64,000 nucleotides of DNA, from positions 302,895-366,894 of the forward strand of contig NZ_JXXV01000018.1 of NCBI RefSeq assembly GCF_000967545.1. The letters run 5' to 3'. The position numbers and the translations under genes are program-made. This DNA comes from Vibrio galatheae. Its GTDB lineage: Bacteria > Pseudomonadota > Gammaproteobacteria > Enterobacterales > Vibrionaceae. Below, in pieces: positions 35,856 to 45,800 of this stretch. Position 1 is the first letter of the stretch; each line of letters starts with the position of its first letter. The notes beneath the pieces are model-generated. The model was given only the letters and a program-made list of their open reading frames with translations. It was not told the DNA's origin and searched no databases.

Positions 35856-36176
35856 TTATTTAAATTTAACCGCAGTGCCACTAACGCTAACCATCATCAT
35901 GCTACCACCACTACCGATCACTTCGTAATCGATGTCGATACCAACAATGCCATCTGCGCCAAGGTCGCGCGCTTTTGCTTCCATCTCTTCAAATGCAATT
36001 TCACGCGCTCTGCCCATTTCACGTTCATACGCACCAGAGCGGCCGCCGACCACATCGCGAATCGCACCAAATATATCTTTAAAGATATTAGCGCCTAAAA
36101 TCGCTTCGCCAACCACCACGCCCAAGTAATCTTGAACCGGACGTCCTTCCACAATCGATGTGGTTGTTTTAATCAT
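35856..36176 (-). CDS. YbjQ family protein (UPF0145, heavy-metal-binding-like)
   Basis: Protein of 106 residues: [69 protein letters not shown] end. This is the YbjQ family, a small fold forming pentamers. AAGGAG lies six bases before the ATG. No function is established. Confidence 0.93.
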   Translation of the reverse strand: MIKTTTSIVEGRPVQDYLGVVVGEAILGANIFKDIFGAIRDVVGGRSGAYEREMGRAREIAFEEMEAKARDLGADGIVGIDIDYEVIGSGGSMMMVSVSGTAVKFK

Positions 36177-36211
36177 AACTTGCTCCTTAATTATGGTCTG
36201 AATCTGTGTTT

Positions 36212-37093
36212 CTATAACGTCAGCCGAGGCTGGATAAAGTCAATAAAAGCTGAAATACGCCGTGCCACTTTCGATGATTTGTAATACACAGCATTGACCA
36301 ATTCACGCTCTGTGTTGCGCAGTTTTTCGTGCTCTAACACAGAGACTAAGCGACCTAAATTTAGATCTTCTTGCACCATGAACCCCGATAAACAAGCAAT
36401 CCCATTAGAAGTGAGTGCCAACTGACGTATCGCCTCACCATTTCCAGACGAGATAAAGGGTTTAAGAGCTTGGAACCCTTTAAGCGGCCATTGGTTCAAT
36501 ACTTTTGGCGCAGTAAAGGCGATTATTTGATGCTGCATTAAATCACTGACCGATTTCGGCACGCCATGTTTTGCTAAGTAGTCTGGTGAGGCAACAATAT
36601 GTAGTGGACTTTTCCCCAGCGTTCTGGCGTGCAAAGTCGAATCTTTGAGCCGACCGATCCGGATCGCCACATCAGTTCGATGCTCGAGCAAATCAACAAA
36701 GCCCTCATTGGATGTGAGCACTAATTCAATCTCTGGATAAGTTTGCTGGAACTCGTTGATCAGCGGTACAAGCTGATGGAAAACAAATGGACTTGCAGCA
36801 TCAACACGTAAGTGCCCTTTGGGTAGCTCACCACGCGTGACAAGATCTTCTTCAGCCTGCTTGATAATGTCGAGTCCATGGCGCACAGAATCCACAAACT
36901 GTTTACCTTCCAGCGTTAACTCTACACGGCGTGTGGTGCGATTAAGTATCGAGACACCGAGCTGCTTCTCTACTTTGCCGACGGCTCTCGATACCCTTGC
37001 TACTTGAATATCTAATACTTCAGCCGCGGCGGAAAATCCTCCACAATCGACCACCGTGAGCAGAATCGCTAAATCATCTGAACGCGTACGCAT
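36212..37093 (-). CDS. LysR-family transcriptional regulator, divergent from an MFS exporter
   Basis: Regulator of 293 residues. Helix-turn-helix at about 18-58 ([21 protein letters not shown]), substrate-binding domain with [18 protein letters not shown] and [22 protein letters not shown] lies before the ATG. It is divergent from the MFS gene at 37220 with 126 bases between the starts, the usual layout for a LysR protein that controls its neighbour. An inverted repeat in the gap could be its binding site. Confidence 0.92.
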   Translation of the reverse strand: MRTRSDDLAILLTVVDCGGFSAAAEVLDIQVARVSRAVGKVEKQLGVSILNRTTRRVELTLEGKQFVDSVRHGLDIIKQAEEDLVTRGELPKGHLRVDAASPFVFHQLVPLINEFQQTYPEIELVLTSNEGFVDLLEHRTDVAIRIGRLKDSTLHARTLGKSPLHIVASPDYLAKHGVPKSVSDLMQHQIIAFTAPKVLNQWPLKGFQALKPFISSGNGEAIRQLALTSNGIACLSGFMVQEDLNLGRLVSVLEHEKLRNTERELVNAVYYKSSKVARRISAFIDFIQPRLTL

Positions 37094-37134
37094 CTAACGT
37101 CTCCCAAAAGTTCATTATTGTCATTTATAGCAAA

Positions 37135-37171
37135 AGTTATTTGATAAAAGCACTATTTTTCGCAAATAACT
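37135..37171. promoter_or_regulatory. Inverted repeat in the LysR/MFS divergent gap
   Basis: AGTTATTTG (37135-37143) and CAAATAACT (37163-37171) are perfect 9-bp arms with 19 bases between. They sit 42 bases from the regulator start and 49 from the MFS start. A likely LysR operator. Confidence 0.5.
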
Positions 37172-37219
37172 AATCTTCAATAATTCATGCCATCAATAAC
37201 ACTATTAATGGAATCCACC

Positions 37220-38398
37220 ATGCCAATTGCTCTACTCGCATTAACCTTAAGTGCCTTTGCTATCGGCACAACCGAATTTGTTATCGTTGGACTGATACCG
37301 ACGATGGCCGCAGACCTATCCGTCTCACTGCCTTCTGCAGGTTTTCTGGTCAGTTTGTATGCCTTAGGCGTTGCCATCGGCGCTCCCGTTTTAACCGCGC
37401 TAACGGGTCAATGGCCGCGTAAGAAAGTCCTTCTAGCGGTGATGAGTCTATTCGTTTTAGGCAACCTGCTGGCTTGGCAAGCACCCGGCTATAATACGCT
37501 GGTGGTTGCACGTTTATTGACAGGTCTTGCTCACGGGGTATTTTTCTCAATTGGTTCAACAATTGCTACTGGCTTGGTCGCGAAAGATAAAGCCGCCAGT
37601 GCGATTGCGATTATGTTTACTGGCCTAACGGTTGCTTTGGTAACAGGTGTACCATTAGGGACTTACATTGGGCAAAGTTTTGGCTGGCAAGCAACCTTCC
37701 TTATCGTTGCCGTACTGGGGTTAATCGCGCTTATCGGCAGTGCCATTCTGGTGCCAAAAGACTTAAAACAGCCACCAGCGGCTAAGCTATCGGCACAAAT
37801 AAAAGTCCTGACTCAGCCAAGATTGTTACTTGTCTATGCCATTACAGCTTTGGGTTACGGCGGCACATTCACGGCTTTTACTTTCTTAGCCCCTATTTTG
37901 CAGCAAGTATCCGGATTTAACTCAAGTGCGATTGGCTTGATCATGCTGGTTTATGGTGTGTCAGTTGCTATCGGAAACATCTGGGGTGGCAAGATGGCTG
38001 ATAAAATGGGACCAATCAAAGCGTTAACAGTGATCTTTATTGGTCTAGCTCTTGTTCTAATGATTTTCAATTTGACTGCTTACCATTCAATCGCAGCAGT
38101 GCTTACTATTCTGGTATGGGGTGCGTTTGCGTTTGGTAATGTCCCAGGACTGCAAGTCTATGTGGTTAATCTGGCACAAAAGTATGCACCCGATGCTGTT
38201 GATGTCGCATCTGGTTTGAACATCGCGGCGTTTAATGTTGGCATCGCACTGGGTTCTTGGGGAGGAGGTGTCATCGTTGAACAGTCGGGGCTAATGAACA
38301 CGCCTTGGATTGGTGCCGTCATCGTCTTGGCAGCTTTAATGCTTACACGGCTTAGCGGTGCATTGGATAAACGTACATTACTTACTCAACAAGCCTAG
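37220..38398 (+). CDS. MFS transporter (arabinose-efflux/AraJ-like)
   Basis: About 392-residue major facilitator protein with twelve predicted helices. The start ALLALTLSAFAIGTTEFVIV with the GTTEF segment, and VGLIPTMAADLSVSLPSAG, place it in the DHA1-type efflux group. The signature RKKVLLAVMSLFVLGN follows helix 2. I chose the ATG at 37220 because GGA lies before it; two earlier ATGs would add residues not typical of the family. It probably exports a small metabolite or drug under control of the divergent LysR protein. Confidence 0.88.
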   Translation: MPIALLALTLSAFAIGTTEFVIVGLIPTMAADLSVSLPSAGFLVSLYALGVAIGAPVLTALTGQWPRKKVLLAVMSLFVLGNLLAWQAPGYNTLVVARLLTGLAHGVFFSIGSTIATGLVAKDKAASAIAIMFTGLTVALVTGVPLGTYIGQSFGWQATFLIVAVLGLIALIGSAILVPKDLKQPPAAKLSAQIKVLTQPRLLLVYAITALGYGGTFTAFTFLAPILQQVSGFNSSAIGLIMLVYGVSVAIGNIWGGKMADKMGPIKALTVIFIGLALVLMIFNLTAYHSIAAVLTILVWGAFAFGNVPGLQVYVVNLAQKYAPDAVDVASGLNIAAFNVGIALGSWGGGVIVEQSGLMNTPWIGAVIVLAALMLTRLSGALDKRTLLTQQA

Positions 38399-38411
38399 TT
38401 TGAGTATAAAG

Positions 38412-38431
38412 CAGCCCCTAAATAGGGGCTG
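38412..38431. terminator. Hairpin between convergent genes
   Basis: CAGCCCCTA pairs with TAGGGGCTG around AA. It lies between the convergent MFS and small hypothetical genes. There is no strong T-run, so it is a weak bidirectional terminator at best. Confidence 0.6.
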
Positions 38432-38435
38432 ATGA

Positions 38436-38699
38436 TCATTTCACTCGCATCAAGCGATGCTTGACGTGTGTTAGGTCGAACTCTTCTATTTGAGATCGTT
38501 GCATCTTGTCGATTTGCTCAATCATCGCGAGTGAGTACCCTTTGCGTTTCATCCACTGCATTGGTTCAAGGAAGCTATCTTCGTTAACAATATAAGATTC
38601 CCCTTTATGCTCACCAGCGGACACACTCACTACCCACACTCGAGATTGAAAATCTAATGCGTCGCTTAACGCAACCTTAATCCGTTTAAATAGACTCAT
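38436..38699 (-). CDS. Small uncharacterised protein
   Basis: Protein of 87 residues from the ATG at 38699, two bases after the stop of the LysE gene, so it is co-transcribed. It starts MSLFKRIKVALSDALDF and holds QSRVWVVSVSAGEHKG and MIEQIDKMQRSQIEEFDL. No signal peptide, membrane helix or motif that I recognise. It is basic at both ends. Confidence 0.7.
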   Translation of the reverse strand: MSLFKRIKVALSDALDFQSRVWVVSVSAGEHKGESYIVNEDSFLEPMQWMKRKGYSLAMIEQIDKMQRSQIEEFDLTHVKHRLMRVK

Positions 38700-38701
38700 G
38701 A

Positions 38702-39322
38702 TTAGCTCACTAACAGCCAAACACCCACTGCCATCATCAAGGTGCCAGCAATGCGATTCATCAAACGTACATTTTGTGATTGACCTAGTAGACGCTTCAA
38801 GCCTTTACCGCCTGTGGCATAGAGCGTCATGCAAATGAACTCAAACAACAAGATTATTGACACCAAAACAATCAACTGGGGAGCAAGTTCGGCACTTTGG
38901 TCAATAAACGGGGGCAGCAATGAAATCATAAACGCCCAGCCTTTAGGGTTGGCTATAGCGGTCACAAAACCCTGAACGACCAAGTCCCAATCACTAGAAG
39001 GTTCTGGCGCTTGCTCATTAAGGTTGAGAGCGAGCTTGCCCCTTGAGCGCCACATTTGGATTCCGAGATAAAAAAGGTAACCGCCGCCGATCAATTTTAG
39101 GGCAACAAATAACCAAGGGTAGTTGAGCATAACGGCTGCAATCCCAACCACAGCGGCCACCGCAACCAAACCTACACCAACCAATTCACCAGCCATCATC
39201 CACAGCGCGCGTCGATAGCCAATGCTCATACCCAAAGTGAGTGCTAACGTCATGCACATGCCGGGTGTGATAGAGACAAAGAAAAAGGTTGGAATAAACA
39301 TTCCCAGCAAAGCGGTATTCAT
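38702..39322 (-). CDS. LysE/RhtB-family amino acid exporter
   Basis: Membrane protein of 206 residues with about six predicted helices. The N-terminus has FFFVSITPGMCMTLALTLGMSIGYRRALW, the LysE family signature, and later GGGYLFYLGIQMWRS and ANPKGWAFMISLLPPFI. It exports amino acids or related compounds; the substrate cannot be told. It is the first gene of a pair with the small unknown protein. Confidence 0.93.
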   Translation of the reverse strand: MNTALLGMFIPTFFFVSITPGMCMTLALTLGMSIGYRRALWMMAGELVGVGLVAVAAVVGIAAVMLNYPWLFVALKLIGGGYLFYLGIQMWRSRGKLALNLNEQAPEPSSDWDLVVQGFVTAIANPKGWAFMISLLPPFIDQSAELAPQLIVLVSIILLFEFICMTLYATGGKGLKRLLGQSQNVRLMNRIAGTLMMAVGVWLLVS

Positions 39323-39466
39323 AATTTCATCATTTGTTGTGTTATGCGTCTAACATAATGCAATGTCTCATGAAATCCAATACGTTCATCGCAGGAAGAA
39401 GCGCTATTGGCACAACTGTGGCTTTATAGCTCGCCATTTTCCCAAATGACGAAACTAACCCTGAAA

Positions 39467-40393
39467 CTATTTGTAGCCGTGCTCTACCCTAGGCTCCTGC
39501 AAACCAAGTTTGACGTAATTGCGCAAAATAGCCTGTGACGGCAAACTGATAAATCCATACTCATTAAAGATCTCTCGGTTGTCGTCATTAAGAACCATCC
39601 CTACAATTTTCTTTTCTGAATCAGTAAGATAATTTCGGTGTGGCGGCAAATCTATGTATAGGTAATATACGCTTGATAACGGATAACGACCTGACAAAAT
39701 CGTCTCTTTGTTCACGTCAAATATCTCTCCACGGTCATCAATAATAGAGAGTGTTTTGAATCCTTCCCAACGCTTTGAGTAAGTGACATAACCTAATGCA
39801 GCTTCACTATCATCAAGCGCCTCTTCAAGCGCTGCTCCGTCTACAACAAACTGTGTGCTTGCATACGTACCCTCACGACACGTAACCCACTGGTGAAACT
39901 TGTGGTGAAGTTTTAGCCCTTCATCAATAGCAAAAGGTAGCATCAGTGGCGTTTCATTGCTTTCCCCCCACTGGCTCCAACGAGCAGGGAGTAGATCTTG
40001 ATGACAACCAAACACCGAGCGTAACTTGTCTAACGAGATAGCATGGTTAGGATTGTCATTGTTAGCAATGATCGCGACCACTCCAGCAGTAAAATAGAGC
40101 TCTGTAGGACGATAACCTGTCTGCTTTTCAAATTGAGCCACCTCGAGATCCGTCCAGCGCCGAGCACTAATACCAACTCTAACCTCACGATTAAGCATCG
40201 CCGCTTGGACGTCCTCACGGCTTAGAATATCGAGACGAGGAAACTTTCCGTCCGTCAGTGCATTCACTAGCTCGACCATGTGGCTGTCGACAGCGATTGC
40301 TGACACAGGCTCTTCAGCATGTAGAGACGCAACAAAACCAAGTGGGAGAGCACAGCAAACCATTGAGATAAATTTCATCATGTTAGTTTTCAT
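39467..40393 (-). CDS. PstS-like periplasmic binding protein in the adhesin operon
   Basis: Protein of about 308 residues with a signal peptide ending near LHA. It resembles the phosphate-binding (PBP-like) family by eye: VRVGISARRWTDLEVAQFEK, LYFTAGVVAIIANNDNPNHAISLDKLRSVFG, AALGYVTYSKRWEGFK and DLPPHRNYLTDSEKKIVG. I chose the ATG at 40393, whose GAGGTGG site fits; it overlaps the end of the OmpA-like lipoprotein gene by 11 bases. It is the last gene of the type I secretion operon, with no Pst permease genes here. A phosphate-sensing or structural role in adhesin function is an inference. Confidence 0.75.
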   Translation of the reverse strand: MKTNMMKFISMVCCALPLGFVASLHAEEPVSAIAVDSHMVELVNALTDGKFPRLDILSREDVQAAMLNREVRVGISARRWTDLEVAQFEKQTGYRPTELYFTAGVVAIIANNDNPNHAISLDKLRSVFGCHQDLLPARWSQWGESNETPLMLPFAIDEGLKLHHKFHQWVTCREGTYASTQFVVDGAALEEALDDSEAALGYVTYSKRWEGFKTLSIIDDRGEIFDVNKETILSGRYPLSSVYYLYIDLPPHRNYLTDSEKKIVGMVLNDDNREIFNEYGFISLPSQAILRNYVKLGLQEPRVEHGYK

Positions 40394-41003
40394 TATCCAC
40401 CTCACTCACATTGCTTTTGGTCAGTTGTTGCTCTGAGCTGAATATATTCCACGTCGGTTTTACGCTCAGCACGTCTGTCATTACAACCGCAATTGTGCGA
40501 CGTTTACGAGCATGTAAGTACTGTGTAAGTTGTGTCACTTGGCTGAATTCTTGTTCTGATATCCGCGTTGACTCTATACCCTGTCTCTCTAACATCATAC
40601 GTATGGTGTAAGTACGACGCTTTGCCAATGCTTGGTTGTATTCCAAACTGGCTTCACTACTGGTGTCACCGAGCAAGATCACTGACGCATTTGGGTGCTG
40701 ATCAAGCAGTTTTATTAGCTGAGATAAAGGCGCTTGATGTGCTTGGGTTTCTTGATCTTGGTCCATCGCAAAGAAAAAACTAATCACGTTGGCTTTTTCT
40801 TCTATTTGCCATTCAGTACAGCCTTGACGATCCACCGCAACGTTGTTCGGTGTCGATGAACATATATCACGCTGGTTAATCACCCCATCACGGTCATCAT
40901 CGCGCAGATCGTCGATCTGATGACGCGTGGTATGAATACTTGGATCTTGGGCACATGCAGAGAGCAAAAGTACGACAATGCTTAAAATTAACCGTTTTTT
41001 CAT
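40383..41003 (-). CDS. OmpA-domain lipoprotein in the adhesin operon
   Basis: Lipoprotein of about 206 residues. The signal ends at a lipobox LLSAC (Cys about residue 16). A short thrombospondin-type calcium-like stretch DDDRDGVINQRDICSSTPNN is followed by an OmpA-type domain with VILLGDTSSEASLEYNQALAKRR. Its ATG overlaps the stop of the TolC gene (ATGA). OmpA-domain proteins follow the secretion genes in Shewanella-type biofilm adhesin operons, by memory of that family. It may anchor the secretion machine or adhesin to the wall. Confidence 0.85.
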   Translation of the reverse strand: MKKRLILSIVVLLLSACAQDPSIHTTRHQIDDLRDDDRDGVINQRDICSSTPNNVAVDRQGCTEWQIEEKANVISFFFAMDQDQETQAHQAPLSQLIKLLDQHPNASVILLGDTSSEASLEYNQALAKRRTYTIRMMLERQGIESTRISEQEFSQVTQLTQYLHARKRRTIAVVMTDVLSVKPTWNIFSSEQQLTKSNVSEVDNEN

Positions 41004-42310
41004 TGCGCTTCCTCCCCTTGCCACTCTTCTGGGTGCTCTACCCTCAAAGCGTAAGTCAGTATACCCATTGCATTGAACAATCTATACGCGGCAAGTGTAT
41101 GGTCATATTTAGCGGAGACGTAATTTCTTCTTGCTAGGAATACTTCGACTTTTGCGTCAAGTACATCCAGTAGGCTGCGTCGCCCTACATTAAACTGCTG
41201 CACATAACCCAATTCCGCAATCTTCACCGCATCCACGTTTTGCTGGAGCAAGGTCATCTGCTTTTCGAGCAAGTCATAGGCATTCCAAGCCAACTGTGTC
41301 CCTTCTGCCACTTCCCTTTCGGTACGCAAACGAATCGCCCGAGCTTCTTCTACCCGCCAAGCGGAAGACTCGACTTGAGCATTGGTTGAAAAGCCATTGA
41401 AAATATCATAGTCCATGGTGATCATTAGTCTGGCGTCTTCATCAGGCCCCTCGGCATTACTCACATTATCGTTCTTGTTCGCATGAAGCTCGAGCTTGAT
41501 CTCGGGGTAGTAGCCCCCTTTCTCGCGACGCACTTCTTTCCTTGCCGCATCTAAGTCTAATACCGCAGCTTTGATCTCTGGGTGATTATCAATCGCCTGC
41601 TTCTTTGCAACGTCAGCACTGCTGGGAAGAAGCGCATCGTCGAACACGGGATCAATCAACTCATTCGGCATGGTTCCAACTAGCCTTAGATACTGAGTCT
41701 GCAAATCTAGCAGATTGTTTTGTGAGGCGATAAACGAAGATTGGGAGGTTGCAACTCGAGCAGATATTTGAGCCAGATCTGAATTACTGCTCAGGCCTTT
41801 TTGCGCTTTATCCAAAACGTTCTGGTAAATTTCTTGATGCTCACGAACATTACGCTCAGCAAGCTCTAGCAGGGTTTGGGCTTTGAGTAGCTCTAAGTAA
41901 ATGCGCACAATATCAAGAGAGACATTTTCAGCGCGGGAAATGAGCGTCAAACGTTCCGCTTCAGCTTCATAACCAAGACGATCCACGTTGGCACTTGTAC
42001 TAAAACCGTCAAACAACAACTGAGAAATTTTCAAACCAATTTCTGTACGCGTTAATCCTCGATCTTGGGAGTCTATATAAGAACCGCTGTTGTAGCGGGT
42101 CTCTTCATACCCTGCCGCCGCATACAAGTTCGCTTGGGGTAACTGCAAACCACTTGCTGCTTCTCCATCTCTGACCACTGACTGGTAGCGCGAGTATTGA
42201 GCCAACAATTCCGGACTGTAATCTATGGCTAGTGCTACAGACTCCTCTAAGGAAATTGCGTGCACAGGCCCAGAGAGCAATAGGCCTAAGAACAACGATT
42301 TGAGACGCAT
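41000..42310 (-). CDS. TolC-family outer membrane channel of the type I system
   Basis: Protein of 436 residues with a signal peptide ending near VHA and TolC-type duplicated helical repeats (ISLEESVALAIDYSPELLAQYSR, NVREHQEIYQNVLDKAQKGLSSNSDLAQISARVATSQSSF). AAGGATAA precedes the ATG. It forms the exit duct for the adhesin, resembling LapE/AggA. The previous gene HlyD ends 18 bases upstream. Confidence 0.93.
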   Translation of the reverse strand: MRLKSLFLGLLLSGPVHAISLEESVALAIDYSPELLAQYSRYQSVVRDGEAASGLQLPQANLYAAAGYEETRYNSGSYIDSQDRGLTRTEIGLKISQLLFDGFSTSANVDRLGYEAEAERLTLISRAENVSLDIVRIYLELLKAQTLLELAERNVREHQEIYQNVLDKAQKGLSSNSDLAQISARVATSQSSFIASQNNLLDLQTQYLRLVGTMPNELIDPVFDDALLPSSADVAKKQAIDNHPEIKAAVLDLDAARKEVRREKGGYYPEIKLELHANKNDNVSNAEGPDEDARLMITMDYDIFNGFSTNAQVESSAWRVEEARAIRLRTEREVAEGTQLAWNAYDLLEKQMTLLQQNVDAVKIAELGYVQQFNVGRRSLLDVLDAKVEVFLARRNYVSAKYDHTLAAYRLFNAMGILTYALRVEHPEEWQGEEAQ

Positions 42311-42328
42311 TATTTATCCTTGTGTTTA

Positions 42329-43648
42329 TTATCGTTCTCGAAGAGCATTCTCTTTCGCTCTTAATATAGGTTTCAACCAATAACTTAAGACGGTTTTCTC
42401 ACCCGTCAATATATCTACCGCGACTTGCATGCCTGGAATAATAGTGAAGTCATCCACTTTGTTGTTTTCATCCAGTTCGATATGAGCGCGGTAATATGCA
42501 TTGCCATCTTCAGTTTGCAGAGCATCGGCACTAACATAGGTTACCTTACCTGACAAACCACCATAGATAACAAAATCATAGGCACTAAATTTAACCATGG
42601 CTGCTAAGCCAGTCCTAACAAAAGCGATATCTTGAGGCGCAATTCTCGCTTCAACAATCAATGCACTGTTTTCAGGGATCAACTCCATGATAGGCTCACC
42701 AGGTTTCACCACCCCACCAATAGTGCGAATAAAGACCTCTTTAACCCGACCATCGACTGGAGAAACGAGCTGAGTACGTTTCAGCTGATCCGCTATCGCT
42801 TGCTGACTTTCTCTCAGTTGGGCAAGCTTGGTTGAGACTTCATTCAATTGCCCTTGCGCTTTGGTTCGAAAATCAAGCGCGGTGCTTCGCCTATCTGCTA
42901 TGGCTTCAGCGTAGGCTGCTTTTTGTTTTTGAGCCATCACTTGTGAGCTCGCAATATCGCCTTGAAGTTTAACGTAATCGCGATTGAGTTTAAGCAGTTC
43001 GACTTCGGCAACTGCGCCACTTGCGACTACGTCTCTCAACATGTCGCGCTCTTGAGTAACAATGGCTAAACTGCTATTCAAGGTTCGAATTGCGTTCTGA
43101 GTATCATTGAAGGCTTGCGCCTGCTGCTCGATACGTAACCGAGATTCTTCAAGTTCCGTTTTAAGCTGACCGATACGCTCTAAGTAGTTGGCGCGTTCAT
43201 TAATAAGCGCGTTATGGCTACCTACGACAAGATCAAATGGTTGTAACTCAATCACCACCTGTTCACGCCAATCTATATCTGAACTTTGAACCTGTATCGT
43301 AGCTAACTCTGCCTCCATACGCACCTTTTGTGCCATCAAAGACTGAACTTGTTGCACAGACTCCTGAAAGCTTGCCTTAAAGCGCGTGTCGTCCAAAATA
43401 GCGATAGTCTGCCCTTGCTTAACACGTTCCCCTTGAGCAACTAGGATCTGTTTCACCAATCCACCTTCCAAACTTTGGATTGTTTGGACAGAAAGGCTAG
43501 GAACCACTTTCCCTTCTCCAACCACGACCTCTTCAAGTTTGGCCCACATCGCCCACGTGATAATAGCAACAACCAAAGCGCTGCTAAGCCAAATCAAACG
43601 CCGAGAACGATACGCAAGGTGAGTGTTATTCCATGCGGTACTACTCAT
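42329..43648 (-). CDS. HlyD-family membrane fusion protein of the type I system
   Basis: Adaptor of 439 residues with one N-terminal transmembrane helix (RLIWLSSALVVAIITWAMWA), a lipoyl-like domain (GKVVPSLSVQTIQSLEGGLVKQILVAQGERVKQGQ), a long coiled coil of about 170 residues, and the C-terminal HlyD domain (LVSPVDGRVKEVFIRTIGGVVKPGEPIMELIPE). Its start overlaps the ABC gene end by 8 bases, with AGGAGG upstream. It joins the inner-membrane ABC exporter to the TolC channel. Confidence 0.96.
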   Translation of the reverse strand: MSSTAWNNTHLAYRSRRLIWLSSALVVAIITWAMWAKLEEVVVGEGKVVPSLSVQTIQSLEGGLVKQILVAQGERVKQGQTIAILDDTRFKASFQESVQQVQSLMAQKVRMEAELATIQVQSSDIDWREQVVIELQPFDLVVGSHNALINERANYLERIGQLKTELEESRLRIEQQAQAFNDTQNAIRTLNSSLAIVTQERDMLRDVVASGAVAEVELLKLNRDYVKLQGDIASSQVMAQKQKAAYAEAIADRRSTALDFRTKAQGQLNEVSTKLAQLRESQQAIADQLKRTQLVSPVDGRVKEVFIRTIGGVVKPGEPIMELIPENSALIVEARIAPQDIAFVRTGLAAMVKFSAYDFVIYGGLSGKVTYVSADALQTEDGNAYYRAHIELDENNKVDDFTIIPGMQVAVDILTGEKTVLSYWLKPILRAKENALRER

Positions 43649-45797
43649 TCTTGCCTCCTTTGACGACTGATACTGAGCGTACTCGTCTTTTGCTTGGCTC
43701 TTTTTTCTTATTCAGCACTTCGTCAGGTGTTCCGTCGGCAACAATCTTACCTTGATGAATAACCAAGATACGATCACAGAGCGACAAAAATGAATGGCGA
43801 TGAGAACTGATAATAATACTCTTGTCACGTGGCAGTGATTGTAAGCTATGGAATAAACGCATTTCCGCTTCTGTATCTAGCGATGCAGTTGGTTCGTCCA
43901 ATATCAACAGGCTAAAATCGCGATATAACGCTCTGGCAAGAGCAACAGCCTGCCGCTGGCCACCGGATAAAAATCGTCCACCTTCACCCACTTGCGTCTC
44001 TAACCCTTGACTAAAACGATCAAGGTAACCGGCCAAACCAGATAAGCGAATCGCATCACTTAATCGTTGTTGATCGACATTCAATTCACCCAGAGTAATA
44101 TTTTCGACTACGGTTCCGTAAAGTAATTGCGGAGATTGTGCGACCCACCCCACAGCATGGCGAATTGAACTGGTCGGCCACAACTGACTGTCAATCTCAT
44201 CGTAAAAAAGCCGACCTTGCGCCGGATTGGCTTGCCTCGCAATGAGACTAAGTAAGGTTGATTTACCCGCACCAGCTACGCCGACCACACCGACACGTTC
44301 ACCTGAACGAATGGAGAGATTAATTTCAGTAAGGCAAGCAGTTGGGCTCTGTGGATACTGATAGCTGACATTCTCCAGACGTACGCCGCCTTTAAACTCA
44401 CCTTGTGATAGCTTATTGCGTTCTTGATCTTCCTGAGGCAAATCGATTATCGCGTTCAAACCTTCGATAGCCGTTTTGGTTTGCTGATACCTCAGCATGA
44501 GTAAAGACAATTGATTAATGCTGCCAGCAGCACGACCACTTAACATAACAATCGCGATCAATCCCCCCATACTCAGCACGCCTTCAGAAATCTGATACAC
44601 ACCAAATACGATTAAACAGATGGTCACTATCTGCTGGCTAGATTGTATCGAATGCGCGACCAAGTTTGAGTAATAACGAGAGCGATTTTGCCAATCAGAC
44701 AACTGAGCGACCGTTTGTTCCCAACGCTTTTGTATACTGCCTTGTGCATTGTTTTGCTTAATCTCTGGTAAAGAAACCAGACAGTCGATGAGTTGGGCTT
44801 GTCGTTGACTCGACAGCGCTGCTGTCTCTTGCTGAGTGCGCTCAATCTTGCCTTTCATGACTAGAGACATTCCAACTAAGACCAGCATGACTATCACAGG
44901 AACAAACATCATTGCCCCCCCCAGCCAACCGATCAAGATGAGGAACAGTAAAGTGAAAGGGAGATCGATTAAGGTAACCAAAGAGATAGAAGTAAAGAAG
45001 TCACGAACACTATCGAAATCTTGAATTTGTCTTGAAAACGCGCCGACCGACTGCGGTCGATTTTCTAACTTCATACCAAGAACTTTGCTGAGCAATATCG
45101 CCGAAAGCTTGTTATCGAGATATCGTCCTGCGACATCGGTCACGGCACTCCTTGCCGAGCGTAGCAACCAATCAAAGATAACCACAACCACAACGCCAAT
45201 CACTAGCACCCACAATGTACTGAACGCCTGATTGGGCACAACTCGATCATATACATTCATCGTGAAAAGCGGTACAACCAACGCCAACAAATTGATCAAT
45301 AGTGAGGCAAGCAGTAAATCGCGATACCAAGGTTTCACTTCTGCGACGACACTCCAAAGCCAATGCCCTTGTTTACGCGGTTGCAGAGTTTCAACACGCT
45401 CGTCGTACTTCGCTATTGGTGTTACATGCCAAACCGTCTGCTCTGCTCTGCGCTTAATTTCACTCAATGGTACGGTCTGAATTTGGCCTGCTCGCCACAC
45501 TTGATAGTTCTGCTCATGGCTTTCAATCACAATCCAAGGATGTTGCGATTCTTTGTCGATTAACATAACTGGCAAAGCGAAGGATTCAAGGTTGCTCAGA
45601 GGGGTAGAGGCTGCCGACAACTGCGCACGCTCTAATGCGCGAAAAAATAATTGCTGATCGAGTCGACCGTTTTCAAGTGGTAACCCAGTCAATAGAATAT
45701 CTTGATGGCAGCTTTGATGATGATGCGTTATCCACCACTGCAAAGCCTCATACCAAGGGTCGAATTCCCCTCGTTGTTCCATATCGTTACTTTTCAT
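43641..45797 (-). CDS. Type I secretion ABC transporter (LapB-like)
   Basis: ABC exporter of 718 residues. An N-terminal C39-like domain (about 1-140) has no catalytic cysteine, as in adhesin exporters that do not cleave a leader. A transmembrane region with about five or six helices follows (150-450). The nucleotide-binding domain has Walker A GVAGAGKSTLL, signature LSGGQRQAVALARAL and Walker B LLILDEPTASLD. It starts three bases after the adhesin stop codon, so it is translationally coupled. It powers export of the adjacent giant adhesin. Confidence 0.95.
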   Translation of the reverse strand: MKSNDMEQRGEFDPWYEALQWWITHHHQSCHQDILLTGLPLENGRLDQQLFFRALERAQLSAASTPLSNLESFALPVMLIDKESQHPWIVIESHEQNYQVWRAGQIQTVPLSEIKRRAEQTVWHVTPIAKYDERVETLQPRKQGHWLWSVVAEVKPWYRDLLLASLLINLLALVVPLFTMNVYDRVVPNQAFSTLWVLVIGVVVVVIFDWLLRSARSAVTDVAGRYLDNKLSAILLSKVLGMKLENRPQSVGAFSRQIQDFDSVRDFFTSISLVTLIDLPFTLLFLILIGWLGGAMMFVPVIVMLVLVGMSLVMKGKIERTQQETAALSSQRQAQLIDCLVSLPEIKQNNAQGSIQKRWEQTVAQLSDWQNRSRYYSNLVAHSIQSSQQIVTICLIVFGVYQISEGVLSMGGLIAIVMLSGRAAGSINQLSLLMLRYQQTKTAIEGLNAIIDLPQEDQERNKLSQGEFKGGVRLENVSYQYPQSPTACLTEINLSIRSGERVGVVGVAGAGKSTLLSLIARQANPAQGRLFYDEIDSQLWPTSSIRHAVGWVAQSPQLLYGTVVENITLGELNVDQQRLSDAIRLSGLAGYLDRFSQGLETQVGEGGRFLSGGQRQAVALARALYRDFSLLILDEPTASLDTEAEMRLFHSLQSLPRDKSIIISSHRHSFLSLCDRILVIHQGKIVADGTPDEVLNKKKEPSKRRVRSVSVVKGGKNE

Positions 45798-45800
45798 TCC

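Noticed and set aside
43641..45797. Possible active C39 peptidase domain in the ABC exporter.
   Set aside because: The N-terminal domain lacks the catalytic cysteine, and the adhesin shows no double-glycine leader.
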